IMG/VR virus record: IMGVR_UViG_3300007708_000032
Coordinates: 1 to 20,361 of that record
Length of the DNA stretch: 20,361 bases
Origin: a virus
Direction: 5' to 3' (one strand)
The notes under the pieces were generated by a model. The model was not told where the DNA came from. It ran no database searches and was given only the letters and a program-made list of their open reading frames with translations. The position numbers and the translations under genes were made by a program. Positions within the stretch are counted from its first letter, which is position 1, and every line of letters begins with the position of its first letter. Below are positions 1 through 8,420 of this stretch, piece by piece.

Positions 1-2
1 CC

Positions 3-464
3 TTCGAGGACCTGCAGGCTCGGATAGCCGCTGCTTTCAATAGCCTTGCGGAGATTGCCGATGATGTGCAGGTAACCGACTCTGATATCTCTGCGGCTCA
101 CGCTGTATTCACGGGTACCAAGGCCGCGACGGAAACGATGCTCTCCTCCCCGGGGACCATTGTGCATATAAAGGCGCTGCTGGACGAGTACGATAAGGTC
201 GTCATTCAATCTGCGGCCCAACTGCGAACCTACGTAACAAACAAGTTGATTGTGGATTCGGCTAACCCCGATCCGCGGATTCGGCTCAAGTGCTACGAAC
301 TGTTGGGCAAAATCTCGGATGTCGGGCTGTTTACGGACAAGACTGAAATCACCATGCGGCACCGCCCAACGGAAGAACTGGAGCAACTACTGCGTGAGCG
401 TCTTATGAAGACTATCGACGCGGATATGTTTGCGATCACTCCCCCTGCGGACCCGTTTGAATGA
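3..464 (+). CDS. Terminase small subunit-like protein, 5' end outside window
   Basis: The frame is open from the first complete codon (TTC at position 3) to the TGA at 462-464, with no stop upstream, so the gene begins outside the window. An internal GTG at 66 is probably not the real start. The visible part is 153 residues. Its middle (about residues 65-115) reads like the small terminase-type proteins of environmental podoviruses: a helical stretch, then a segment around NPDPRIRLKCYELLGKISDVG, then a charged C-terminal tail rich in Glu and Arg. Small terminases recognise phage DNA and feed it to the large subunit. The position directly before terL, with a 4-base ATGA overlap, supports this role. 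The family has few invariant residues, so the assignment rests on context and the conserved LLGKISDVGLF segment; a generic terminase-linked protein is the alternative. Confidence 0.65.
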   Translation, partial: FEDLQARIAAAFNSLAEIADDVQVTDSDISAAHAVFTGTKAATETMLSSPGTIVHIKALLDEYDKVVIQSAAQLRTYVTNKLIVDSANPDPRIRLKCYELLGKISDVGLFTDKTEITMRHRPTEELEQLLRERLMKTIDADMFAITPPADPFE

Positions 465-2023
465 CCGACCGTACGGATATCCAGCGCCTGCTGGACAACC
501 TCCCAAAGATGTCGCATCTGGACATGGCGAACACACTGGCCTTGCTGGATGAGTTGGAAGAGCGTAAGCGTACGATGCTGGCGCAGAGCGAGTTTCTTGC
601 GTTCATTGCGGCAGTTGACCCTGCCTATAAGTTTGGTACGCACCTGAAGCGATTGGGTGCGCTTCTGACGCAAGTTGAGTTGGGCGAGAAGGATCGAGTA
701 GCCGTGTCGATGGCCCCCCGGTTTGGTAAGAGCCAGATGATCTCCATTTACTACCCTGCGTGGTACTTGGGTAAACACCCCGATCACAAGATGATCGTAG
801 CCTCCCATACGGTTGACCTAGCTGTGGATATGGCGCGTAAGGTTCGTAACCTGATGCAAACCCCAGACTACAAACGGATATTCCCGGGCGTAGCTATTGC
901 TGCCGATGCCAAGGCTGCAGGCAAGTGGAACACGACTAAAGGTGGAGAGGTTTACGCCACAGGCGTAGGTGGAGCATTGGCAGGCCGGGGGGCCGACCTG
1001 ATTGTGGTGGACGATCCGATTTCCGAACAAGACATCAAGAGCGGAAACACAACATCCCTAGACGGCATTTACGAGTGGTTTCGTGCAGGCTTGCGCACAC
1101 GGCTTATGCCCGGGGGAAAAATATGTATCTTACATACTCGCTGGCACCAGCGGGACCTGATTGGGCGCTTGCTGAAGGACAGTTCGCTGAACGAAGACGG
1201 CGATCAGTACGATATGTTCGAGTTTCCGGCCATTTTGGAGTTTCCAAACCCGCTGGCCGACGCTGAAAGTCCCGATTTTGACCCCGATGCCCCTGCAGTA
1301 CTGCAGAAATCGCTGTGGCCGGAGCAATGGAGCTTGGATTCCCTCCTGCGGACCAAGGCGTCGATGCCATCATGGCAGTGGAACGCCCAATACCAGCAGA
1401 ATCCGACCGCGCAAGAAGCTGCGATCATCAAACGAGACCATATTAAGTGGTGGCCCCATGAGAAACCTCCTGCTGTGGACTACATTGTGCAGTCATTTGA
1501 TACTGCGCTCACCACAAAAACCCGTTCTGACTACTCTGTGTGCCAAACATGGGGTGTATGGAAGAATGAAGAGGATATAGACAATGTAATCCTGCTAAAT
1601 TGTGTGGTAGGTAAGTGGGAATTCCCTGAATTGAAGCAAATGGCCCTGCAGCAGGCCAAAGATTGGGAGCCCGATAGCATAATTGTCGAGGCTAAGGCCA
1701 GTGGTCAGCCCCTGATTGACGAAATGCGGCGCTCTGGCTTGTTTGTGCAGGACTACAGCCCCGGTAAGGGCCAAGATAAGATAGCAAGGCTGAATTCTGT
1801 CAGCGATATGTTTATGAGTGGGCAGGTATGGTTCCCGGAAACGGGATGGGCTACCAGCGTGGTAGAGGAGTTGTTGGCTTTCCCTAGCGGGGAGCATGAT
1901 GACCAAGTGGATACATTGACGCTGGCGCTTATTCGGATTCGTAAGGGTGGGCTCTTGCGGCTAACGTCCGACCACGGGGATAATTCAGACTTCCAAGCGG
2001 CGCGTAAAGCCACTTACTACTAA
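461..2023 (+). CDS. terL: Terminase large subunit (packaging ATPase and nuclease)
   Basis: This 520-residue protein is the motor that pumps DNA into the prohead and cuts the concatemer. The N-terminal ATPase has a Walker A-type loop at about 84-92 (MAPRFGKSQ, a variant of the usual GxGKS/T form) and a Walker B at 179-185 (ADLIVVDD); a likely coupling motif lies at 222-231 (ILHTRWHQ region). The C-terminal RNase H-like nuclease shows its acidic residues: D347 in QSFDTAL, E410 in IIVEAKASGQ, and D480/D481 in HDDQVDTLTLAL. This arrangement and length fit the Terminase_6 N/C type. The ATG overlaps the stop of the small-terminase-like gene, indicating translational coupling; the ribosome site is otherwise weak. 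The portal gene follows 12 bases downstream. All catalytic residues expected for activity are present. Confidence 0.96.
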   Translation: MTDRTDIQRLLDNLPKMSHLDMANTLALLDELEERKRTMLAQSEFLAFIAAVDPAYKFGTHLKRLGALLTQVELGEKDRVAVSMAPRFGKSQMISIYYPAWYLGKHPDHKMIVASHTVDLAVDMARKVRNLMQTPDYKRIFPGVAIAADAKAAGKWNTTKGGEVYATGVGGALAGRGADLIVVDDPISEQDIKSGNTTSLDGIYEWFRAGLRTRLMPGGKICILHTRWHQRDLIGRLLKDSSLNEDGDQYDMFEFPAILEFPNPLADAESPDFDPDAPAVLQKSLWPEQWSLDSLLRTKASMPSWQWNAQYQQNPTAQEAAIIKRDHIKWWPHEKPPAVDYIVQSFDTALTTKTRSDYSVCQTWGVWKNEEDIDNVILLNCVVGKWEFPELKQMALQQAKDWEPDSIIVEAKASGQPLIDEMRRSGLFVQDYSPGKGQDKIARLNSVSDMFMSGQVWFPETGWATSVVEELLAFPSGEHDDQVDTLTLALIRIRKGGLLRLTSDHGDNSDFQAARKATYY

Positions 2024-2035
2024 CGAAAGATATTT

Positions 2036-4525
2036 ATGGCAACCTCAAGTATGTCCCCTTCCCTAACACCTGCACCTATGGGGCTTGGGGCCATTATGGA
2101 TACTCTCGAAAACACTGAACCGGATTTGGAAATCGAAATTGAGAACCCGGACCGCGTGACGCTGGCAGATGGTAGCGTAGAGATTACGCTGATTCCAGAG
2201 CCCACCAAGGGTGAGGACTTTGGGGATAACCTCGCTGAGTTCATGGACGAGGGTGAGTTGACTACCCTCGCAGGTGACCTGCTGGCGCTGGTGGATGCCG
2301 ATATAAACTCCCGTAAGGACTGGGTTGACGCTTATGTGAAAGGCCTTGAGGTCTTGGGTATGAAGTACGACGAGCGTACAGAGCCTTGGAGTGGGGCGTG
2401 TGGCGTTTATTCCACAGTGCTGACAGAAGCGGCTATTCGGTTCCAAGCGGAGATGGTTACCGAGACGTTCCCCGCCGCAGGCCCGGTAAAAACTTCCATC
2501 GTGGGGGCCTCGACCAAGGATACGGAAGCGGCAGCCGCCCGGGTTCAGGAGGACATGAACTACCAGATTCTGGAGAAGATGCCTGAGTATCGGCCAGAGC
2601 ATGAGCGCATGTTGTTTAACCTCGGCCTGTCGGGTTCTGCCTTCAAGAAGGTGTACAACGACCCCTCACTGCGTAGGCAAGTGGCTCTGTTCGTACCTGC
2701 AGAAGATGTGATTATTCCTTACGGCGCGTCGAGTTCGCAGACCGCAGAGCGGGTTACGCATGTCATGCGCAAGACCGAGAACGAGGTTCGCAAGCTGCAG
2801 GTAGCGGGGTTCTACCGGGATATAGAGCTTGGTGATCCAGTACATATCACTACGGACGTTGAGAAGAAGAAAGCCGAAGAGCAGGGTTACAGCGTCACGG
2901 ACGACGACCGGTTCCAGTTGCTTGAGATTCACGTAGACTGGGACATGCCCGGGTACGAGGATGAGGACGGCATTGCATTGCCGTATGTGGTGACTATTGA
3001 GCGCGGCACCAGCGAAGTGCTGGCTATTCGCAGGAATTGGGAAGAAGACGACGTAACCAAGCTGAAACGTCAGCACTTCGTACAGTACACCTACATCCCC
3101 GGCTTCGGCGCTTATGGCTTCGGACTGGTTAACCTGATCGGCGGCTACGCCCGCGCAGGCACTTCCCTGATCCGTCAGTTGATTGACGCAGGTTCGCTGG
3201 CTAACTTGCCGGGTGGCTTGAAGGCTCGTGGCTTGCGCATCAAGGGCGACGACACTCCCATCGCTCCGGGCGAGTTCCGTGACGTGGATGTGGCTTCTGG
3301 GACCGTGCGTGACAACATCATGCCCCTGCCATACAAGGAGCCTAGCCAGACACTGCTGGCCTTGTTGAACCAGATTACCGACGAAGCCCGCCGCTTGGGC
3401 GCTATCAGTGACATGAAAATCGCTGACATGTCGGGCAACGCCCCGGTAGGTACAACGCTGGCGCTGTTGGAGCGCACGCTGAAGACCATGAGTGCTGTGC
3501 AGGCCCGGGTTCATGCGTCCATGAAGCAAGAGTTCAAGCTGCTGGCCGCGATCATTGGAGACAACGCTCCTGATGAGTATGAATACGACCCTGCTAAAGG
3601 CGACCGTAAAGCCAAGCGCGGCGACTACTCTATGGTGGAGGTTATCCCCGTCAGCGACCCCAACAGCACCACAATGGCGCAGCGGATCATGCAGTACCAA
3701 GCGGCTATTCAGTTGGCCCAAGGCGCTCCGCAGATTTACGACTTGCCTCAGTTGCACCGTCAGATGCTTGAAGTATTGGGTATCAAGAACGTTGAGAAGC
3801 TTGTGCCGGTTGACGATGACTTGAAGCCACGCGACCCGATCAGCGAGAACATGGCGTTCCTTAACGGTAAGCCAGTCAAGGCGTTCATCTACCAAGATCA
3901 CGACGCTCATATCGCTGTTCACACAACGTTTATGAAAGACCCCATGATTGGGCAGACGATGGGGCAGAACCCAATGGCGCAGCAAATGATGGCGGCGACG
4001 ATGGCGCATATCTCTGAGCACTTGGCCTTCGCATACCGCCGCAAGATCGAGGAGCAGATGGGCGTTACGATGCCCGCACCTGATTCAGAGTTGCCGGAGG
4101 ATGTGGAAGTTCAACTGGCCCGCCTGACCGCTCAAGCGGCTACGCAGTTGCTGCAGTTGAACATGGCACAGGCCCAACAGGCACAGGCCCAACAGGCGGC
4201 ACAAGACCCGATGATGCAACTCCAACAAGCCGAATTGCAACTCAAAGGCAAGGAAGTTGAGCTTAAGGGCCAGAAGATTCAGGGCGATCTGCAGATCAAG
4301 CAAGCGGAACTGCAACTCAAAGCGCAGGAAATGGCTAGCAAGCAGGGCGAGGACCCAGCGCTGGCTCAACAACGCCATGCTCAGACCATGCAGCAGACCC
4401 AGCAAGCCCACGAGCAACAGCTTACGCATGCGCAACAGACGCAGCAACAGAAGATGGCCGCAGCAGTTCAGGCCAACCAACTCAAGCAGCAGCTAGCGGC
4501 GCAGAAACCTAGGACACCAACATGA
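2036..4525 (+). CDS. Portal protein
   Basis: The 829-residue protein is placed directly after terL and has the features of long portal proteins of short-tailed phages. It would form the dodecameric ring at one capsid vertex through which DNA enters and leaves. After an acidic N-terminus (about 1-80) comes a conserved core (DWVDAYVKGLEVLG..., then the EPWSGACGVYSTVLTEAA region near residue 120) and a long helical region containing GYARAGTSLIRQLIDAG near 365-380, resembling the portal clip and stem. Residues about 690-829 are very rich in Gln and Ala with heptad-like repeats (QAELQLKGKEVELKGQKI), a probable coiled-coil tail. P22-type portals have a C-terminal helical barrel in this place, so this tail may do a similar job; that is inference. 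It ends in a 4-base ATGA overlap with the next gene. A very long open frame on the opposite strand is a codon-usage shadow. Confidence 0.9.
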   Translation: MATSSMSPSLTPAPMGLGAIMDTLENTEPDLEIEIENPDRVTLADGSVEITLIPEPTKGEDFGDNLAEFMDEGELTTLAGDLLALVDADINSRKDWVDAYVKGLEVLGMKYDERTEPWSGACGVYSTVLTEAAIRFQAEMVTETFPAAGPVKTSIVGASTKDTEAAAARVQEDMNYQILEKMPEYRPEHERMLFNLGLSGSAFKKVYNDPSLRRQVALFVPAEDVIIPYGASSSQTAERVTHVMRKTENEVRKLQVAGFYRDIELGDPVHITTDVEKKKAEEQGYSVTDDDRFQLLEIHVDWDMPGYEDEDGIALPYVVTIERGTSEVLAIRRNWEEDDVTKLKRQHFVQYTYIPGFGAYGFGLVNLIGGYARAGTSLIRQLIDAGSLANLPGGLKARGLRIKGDDTPIAPGEFRDVDVASGTVRDNIMPLPYKEPSQTLLALLNQITDEARRLGAISDMKIADMSGNAPVGTTLALLERTLKTMSAVQARVHASMKQEFKLLAAIIGDNAPDEYEYDPAKGDRKAKRGDYSMVEVIPVSDPNSTTMAQRIMQYQAAIQLAQGAPQIYDLPQLHRQMLEVLGIKNVEKLVPVDDDLKPRDPISENMAFLNGKPVKAFIYQDHDAHIAVHTTFMKDPMIGQTMGQNPMAQQMMAATMAHISEHLAFAYRRKIEEQMGVTMPAPDSELPEDVEVQLARLTAQAATQLLQLNMAQAQQAQAQQAAQDPMMQLQQAELQLKGKEVELKGQKIQGDLQIKQAELQLKAQEMASKQGEDPALAQQRHAQTMQQTQQAHEQQLTHAQQTQQQKMAAAVQANQLKQQLAAQKPRTPT

Positions 4526-4713
4526 CTGAACTAGAAGTTTTGGATAAGAAATTTAAGGCCCATGTGGAGTACATGGCGGACTCCCTTGCAAAGGGGAGTT
4601 GTAAAGACTTTGGGGAGTACCAAAGAATGTGCGGGGTTATCTACGGTCTTGGCCTCGCACTGACCGATCTACAAGACCTGCGTAAAAACTTGGAGCGATA
4701 TGAAGCCGAATGA
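4522..4713 (+). CDS. Small conserved-type hypothetical protein
   Basis: This 63-residue protein is not recognised. It is mostly helical in character, charged at both ends, with a hydrophobic middle (GVIYGLGLALTDLQDL, about 38-53) that is too interrupted to be a confident membrane segment. It starts inside the stop of the portal gene (ATGA overlap) behind an AGGA box seven bases upstream, and its last codons overlap the next gene by 14 bases. Such tight packing between portal and co-chaperonin supports real expression and a role linked to head assembly, but no function can be assigned from sequence alone. Confidence 0.75.
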   Translation: MTELEVLDKKFKAHVEYMADSLAKGSCKDFGEYQRMCGVIYGLGLALTDLQDLRKNLERYEAE

Positions 4714-5116
4714 ATTTTTAATAAGCCACACGGCAGACCCTAAAGGGCCGGTGTCTATATTGGCGGAAAACAACGAAGCCAAAGCCAAACAGATTCCCGA
4801 CCCGGTTACATACCATATTCTGTGTATGCTTCCGGAGGCAAAGGAAGAGTATGAAGGCGGGATTCTGAAATCAGATCAAGCTAGACACCACGAAGAGTTG
4901 TTGTCCCCAGTACTGTTTGTAGCAAAACTCGGCCCTGACGCATTTAAAGATGAAAAACGTTTTCCCTCCGGACCCTCTTGCGCAGTGGGTGACTTTATTC
5001 TTGTACGCCCTAACACGGGCACTCGCATGAAGATTCACGGCACCGAGTGGCGAATTTTGAATGACGACTCTGTGGAAGCAGTTGTTCAGGACCCCCGCGG
5101 TATCCAACGTCCCTAA
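4700..5116 (+). CDS. GroES-like co-chaperonin
   Basis: The 138-residue product has the layout of a chaperonin-10 protein. A first strand region (VTYHILCMLPEAKE, about 36-49) is followed by a GGIL segment at 53-56 matching the GGIVL mobile loop with which GroES contacts GroEL. After a spacer come VGDFILV (96-102) and a last part GTRMKIHGTEWRILNDDSVEAVV (107-129), which matches the GroES pattern of a Gly-bounded turn followed by a strand ending in an ILAVV-like motif. It is longer than host GroES (about 97 aa) because of an N-terminal extension of about 35 residues and an insert near 75-93. T4 gp31 is the classical phage precedent: it replaces GroES for folding the capsid protein. The position between portal and scaffold fits that role. 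I am fairly sure of the fold; partner specificity is inference. Confidence 0.78.
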   Translation: MKPNEFLISHTADPKGPVSILAENNEAKAKQIPDPVTYHILCMLPEAKEEYEGGILKSDQARHHEELLSPVLFVAKLGPDAFKDEKRFPSGPSCAVGDFILVRPNTGTRMKIHGTEWRILNDDSVEAVVQDPRGIQRP

Positions 5117-5125
5117 GGAGATATT

Positions 5126-6082
5126 ATGAACATCGAAAAAACTGAATTTGAATTCCCCGACGAAGTTGAATCCGTCAAACCCCGAGTTGGCGGTCGTGTA
5201 GTAACTCCTGAGCCTGAGTCGGAGCCAGAAGTCGAGATTGTTGACGATACTCCTGAGAAGGACCGTAATCGTAAGCCTATGGCCGAAGCGCCGGTAGACC
5301 CTACCGACGAGGAGCTAGACAGTTATTCTGATAGCGCCAAGAAGCGCATCAAGCACTTTACCAAGGGCTATCACGAAGAGCGTCGGGCTAAAGAGTCCGC
5401 ATTACGCGAGCGCGAGGAGGCGGTGCGTATTGCACAGACTATTGCGGAAGAGAACCGGCAGCTTAAGGGCTCCCTTAACCAAGGGCAGACCGCTTTATTG
5501 GAGCAGGCCAAGAAAGTAGTCGCTAATGAGTTGGACGCCGCCAAGCGAGCCTACAAGACTGCATATGAGGCCGGGGATTCTGATGCACTTGTAGACGCGC
5601 AAGAAAGCATGACTGCAGCGAAGTTAAAAGCGGAGCGAGTTAATAATTTTCGGCCTACCCCTGTACAAGCCGAAACTCCTGTGGTACAACCACAACAATT
5701 CGTTGTCAATCCTCCTGAAGATCGAAAAGCAGTAGAATGGCAGCGAGAGAATAGTTGGTTTGGTTCTGATGATGAAATGACTAGCTTTGCGCTTGGTTTG
5801 CACAACAAACTAATCAAAGACGGCATTGATCCACAGTCCGATACCTATTATGATCGAGTTAATTCTCGTGTACGACAAGTGTTCCCAGACAAGTTCGAGT
5901 CAGAAGGAACCGCTGATGCTCCATCTCAGCGTACACAAAAAAAGAACGTAGTGGCACCCGCAACCCGAAGTACTGCTCCCCGAAAGGTCGTACTAACGCA
6001 AACGCAAGTGTCTATCGCCAAAAGGCTTGGAGTTCCCTTGGAACTGTATGCCCGTAAGGTTGCTGACGAAATGAGGAAATGA
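5126..6082 (+). CDS. Scaffolding protein
   Basis: The 318-residue protein begins behind a strong AAGGAG site at 5114-5119. It has an acidic, proline- and glutamate-rich disordered N-terminus (1-70), a long charged helical/coiled-coil stretch (about 70-185, including DSAKKRIKHFTKGYHEERRA and an ALREREEAVR segment), a flexible linker and a basic C-terminal end (RKVVLTQTQVSIAKRLGVPL...RK). Acidic start, coiled-coil middle and basic helical end are typical of internal scaffolds, whose C-terminus binds the capsid protein while it assembles into a prohead. Its location just upstream of the head genes fits. No serine-protease motif is evident, so it does not look like a fused prohead protease. The 3' end abuts the next gene with an overlap. 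Confidence 0.85.
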   Translation: MNIEKTEFEFPDEVESVKPRVGGRVVTPEPESEPEVEIVDDTPEKDRNRKPMAEAPVDPTDEELDSYSDSAKKRIKHFTKGYHEERRAKESALREREEAVRIAQTIAEENRQLKGSLNQGQTALLEQAKKVVANELDAAKRAYKTAYEAGDSDALVDAQESMTAAKLKAERVNNFRPTPVQAETPVVQPQQFVVNPPEDRKAVEWQRENSWFGSDDEMTSFALGLHNKLIKDGIDPQSDTYYDRVNSRVRQVFPDKFESEGTADAPSQRTQKKNVVAPATRSTAPRKVVLTQTQVSIAKRLGVPLELYARKVADEMRK

Positions 6083-6084
6083 TT

Positions 6085-6537
6085 ATGGCTGAAACTATTA
6101 GACAACCACGCGATTTGGAAACCCGAGCGAAAATGGAGCGCCCCACAAAATGGATGCCGCCCCAGCTACTGCCTGACCCTAACCCGGAACCCGGCTTTGC
6201 ATTTCGTTGGATTCGGATCAGTACGTTGAATAATTCCGATCCGCTTAACGTCTCTTCAAAACTTCGTGAAGGTTGGGAACCTGTAAAGGCTTCAGATCAT
6301 CCTGAAATTAGACTTATGTCTGGGCAATCTTCTCGATTCCCTGATTCGGTTGAAATTGGCGGTTTGTTGCTGTGCAAAACACCCGTGGAGTTTGTGGAAC
6401 AACGCGATGCGTACTACCGCCAACAAGCGGACGCTCAAATGAATTCCGTAGATAACACTTATATGCGTGAAAATGACCCACGGATGCCTATGTTCAAAGA
6501 ACGTAAGTCCCAAGTCACTTTCGGTAAAGGTACTTAA
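6085..6537 (+). CDS. Hypothetical protein between scaffold and capsid genes
   Basis: The product (150 residues from ATG 6085) is not recognised by family. It contains a Trp/Arg-rich centre (FAFRWIRIST near 38-47, EGWEPV near 62-67) and a C-terminal charged tail. An in-frame ATG at 6079 overlaps the scaffold stop, but the GAGGA box at 6073-6077 lies only one base from it and seven bases from the ATG at 6085, so the latter is preferred. Genes of this type commonly sit between scaffold and capsid genes in environmental podoviruses; a minor head role is an inference from place only. Confidence 0.75.
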   Translation: MAETIRQPRDLETRAKMERPTKWMPPQLLPDPNPEPGFAFRWIRISTLNNSDPLNVSSKLREGWEPVKASDHPEIRLMSGQSSRFPDSVEIGGLLLCKTPVEFVEQRDAYYRQQADAQMNSVDNTYMRENDPRMPMFKERKSQVTFGKGT

Positions 6538-6551
6538 TTTAGGAGTCTAAG

Positions 6552-7403
6552 ATGGCTTACCCCACCGTTGATGCCCCCTACGGGCTAAAGCCGGTCAATC
6601 TGATCGGCGGTCAAGTTTTTGCGGGTTCTACCCGTGAGTACCCAATTCAGTATGGCTACGCCACTGATATTGGTTATGGCGATTTTGTTGCGTTGAACCG
6701 CGGCAATACCGTACGTTTATCGGTCACCGCTGCAGGCGCAAGTGGTCTGGTCGGTGTGTTCCTCGGTTGTTCGTACACAAACCCGTTGACCAAGCAGAAG
6801 TTCTTCTCGCAGTACTGGCCGGCAGGTACGTTGGCGGGTGACGCAGTAGCTATTGTTACTGATGATCCTGACACCGTGTTCAAAGGCGTTGTTTGTTCGG
6901 CTACTACCGTTATTGGCGCTGCTAATACCGCACTGATCGGCCAAAACATTCAGATGATTAACAACGCTGTTAATCTGAACAACGGCAACTCCACGAACGC
7001 TATTGCCGCTGTTGTTGGTGCAGGCGCTCCCGCTATCACAGGTACGTTCCCCCTGCGGGTTTTGGACGTGGTTCGTGAGACGGCTACGGCTGTTTCGGCA
7101 GTTGGCTCTTCTTCCGGCACCGCAATTACGCTGACAGGCACAGGCCTTCCAAGCGCGATTCTGGCGGGCTCTGATGTAGCCTACATTGCGGCTAACGGTC
7201 AGTTTGTGGAGACCGGTTCGTACGTGCAAGCCAATACGGCTGCAGGTGCTACCACTGTCAACATCAACTTGGCAATCGCCGTTCCCGGCAGCATCGTTGC
7301 AATCCCAGCAGGCTCAACCATTGTATTTACTCAGTACTCAGAGATTTTGGTGAAAATCAATCACTCTCAGCACCAGTATTACATTGGCGCAGCAGTCGCT
7401 TAA
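6552..7403 (+). CDS. Probable capsid decoration/cement protein
   Basis: This 283-residue protein is rich in Gly, Ala, Val and Thr with alternating hydrophobic residues, consistent with a beta-rich virion protein. The N-terminal half (PYGLKPVNLIGGQVFAGSTR, then GLVGVFLGCSYTNPLTKQKF) resembles proteins that directly precede the major capsid gene in many phage head modules and that are often labelled structural or cement proteins. The middle (about 175-250) is low-complexity Ala/Thr/Ser/Gly sequence with a possible Ig-like repeat. A strong AGGAG site at 6541-6545 and placement 14 bases before the capsid gene indicate high co-expression. The decoration role is inferred; the virion-structural nature is more certain. 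Confidence 0.65.
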   Translation: MAYPTVDAPYGLKPVNLIGGQVFAGSTREYPIQYGYATDIGYGDFVALNRGNTVRLSVTAAGASGLVGVFLGCSYTNPLTKQKFFSQYWPAGTLAGDAVAIVTDDPDTVFKGVVCSATTVIGAANTALIGQNIQMINNAVNLNNGNSTNAIAAVVGAGAPAITGTFPLRVLDVVRETATAVSAVGSSSGTAITLTGTGLPSAILAGSDVAYIAANGQFVETGSYVQANTAAGATTVNINLAIAVPGSIVAIPAGSTIVFTQYSEILVKINHSQHQYYIGAAVA

Positions 7404-7417
7404 TAAGGAGCTAAATC

Positions 7418-8329
7418 ATGGCTATTTCACGCGCACAACTACTTAAAGAACTGCTCCCCGGTCTGAACGCCTTGTTCGGTCTGGAATATGCGAAGTACGG
7501 CGAAGAGCACAAGGAAATCTACGAGGTTGAGTCCTCAGAGCGTTCCTTTGAAGAAGAGACCAAGCTCTCTGGCTTCTCCGCCGCTCCAGTGAAGAACGAG
7601 GGTTCTGCCATTGCTTATGACAATGCGCAGGAAGCTTGGACCGCACGATACAACCACGAAACCATCGCAATGGGCTTCAGTATCACTGAAGAGGCAGTTG
7701 AGGACAATCTGTACGATAGTCTCTCAGCCCGCTACACCAAGGCTCTGGCCCGTGGCATGGCATACACAAAGCAAGTAAAGGCTGCAACGGTCTTGAACAA
7801 TGCGTTTAGCTCCGCAGTCACTTACGGTGATGGCGTGTCTTTGTGTTCTACAGCGCACCCACTGGTCTCCGGTGGCACCAACAGCAACCGTCCTTCAGTC
7901 GCCGCCGACTTGAACGAAACCTCTTTGGAAAATGCCGTGATCCAGATCGCTGCATGGACTGATGAGCGGGGCTTGCTGATCGCTGCTAAGCCGAAGAAGC
8001 TGGTCGTTCCCCCTGCTTTGATGTTCGTGGCGACTCGTTTGCTCGAAACGGAACAGCGCGTTGGAACTTCTGACAATGATGTCAATGCCCTGAAGAACAA
8101 TGGTTCTATCCCCGGTGGTTACACCGTGAACCACTTCTTGACTGACACCAACGGCTGGTTCCTGTTGACGGACGTGCCGAACGGTCTGAAGCACTTTGTG
8201 CGCTCGCCATTGCAGAACTCCATGGATGGAGACTTCGATACCGGTAACGTACGCTACAAGGCTCGTGAGCGATACAGTTTCGGGGTCAGTGACCCTCTCG
8301 GCCTGTATGGCAGTCCCGGTTCGTCTTAA
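7418..8329 (+). CDS. Major capsid protein, Mu gpT-like (HK97 fold)
   Basis: The 303-residue product reads as a Mu gpT-type major head subunit. It starts with MAISRAQLLKELLPGLNALF, followed by an E-loop-like acidic region (EVESSERSFEEETKLSGF, about 36-53), then the helical spine (about 85-125, ITEEAVEDNLYDSLSARYTKAL region) and the P-domain/beta segments with STAHPLVSG and KPKKLVVPPALMFVA. Length matches gpT-like capsids of about 300 residues. It has the strongest translation signal of the region (AAGGAG eight bases before ATG) and is followed directly by a strong terminator, as expected for the most abundant virion protein. No N-terminal cleavage domain is visible, consistent with a separate scaffold gene upstream. 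Confidence 0.93.
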   Translation: MAISRAQLLKELLPGLNALFGLEYAKYGEEHKEIYEVESSERSFEEETKLSGFSAAPVKNEGSAIAYDNAQEAWTARYNHETIAMGFSITEEAVEDNLYDSLSARYTKALARGMAYTKQVKAATVLNNAFSSAVTYGDGVSLCSTAHPLVSGGTNSNRPSVAADLNETSLENAVIQIAAWTDERGLLIAAKPKKLVVPPALMFVATRLLETEQRVGTSDNDVNALKNNGSIPGGYTVNHFLTDTNGWFLLTDVPNGLKHFVRSPLQNSMDGDFDTGNVRYKARERYSFGVSDPLGLYGSPGSS

Positions 8330-8350
8330 TTTTTAGGCGTTCCTCATAGG

Positions 8351-8377
8351 GAAAGGGGCTTCGGCCCCTTTTCTTTT
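8351..8377 (+). terminator. Rho-independent terminator after capsid gene
   Basis: An eight-base-pair stem (8352-8359 with 8364-8371) closed by a UUCG tetraloop (core GGGGC-TTCG-GCCCC) is followed by a T-rich run (TCTTTT). It begins about 20 bases after the capsid stop and would end or attenuate the head-gene transcript. Confidence 0.88.
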
Positions 8378-8384
8378 AGCTTTG

Positions 8385-8393
8385 TGGTACACT
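8385..8393 (+). promoter_or_regulatory. Candidate extended -10 promoter for the first GIY-YIG gene
   Basis: TGG followed by TACACT (8385-8393) fits an extended -10 element (TGn + TAnnnT). No convincing -35 box is present because the upstream bases belong to the terminator stem. It lies about 28 bases before the ATG at 8421 and directly after the terminator, so the endonuclease gene needs its own start or terminator read-through. The call rests on motif fit only. Confidence 0.4.
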
Positions 8394-8420
8394 ATCGGTT
8401 GATAACACCCGGAGTATTTA

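Noticed and set aside
2666-4021. 451-codon open frame on the - strand inside the portal gene
   Set aside because: It lies fully antisense to a clear portal gene, has no ribosome site or recognisable domain, and such frames arise from the codon pattern of the sense gene.
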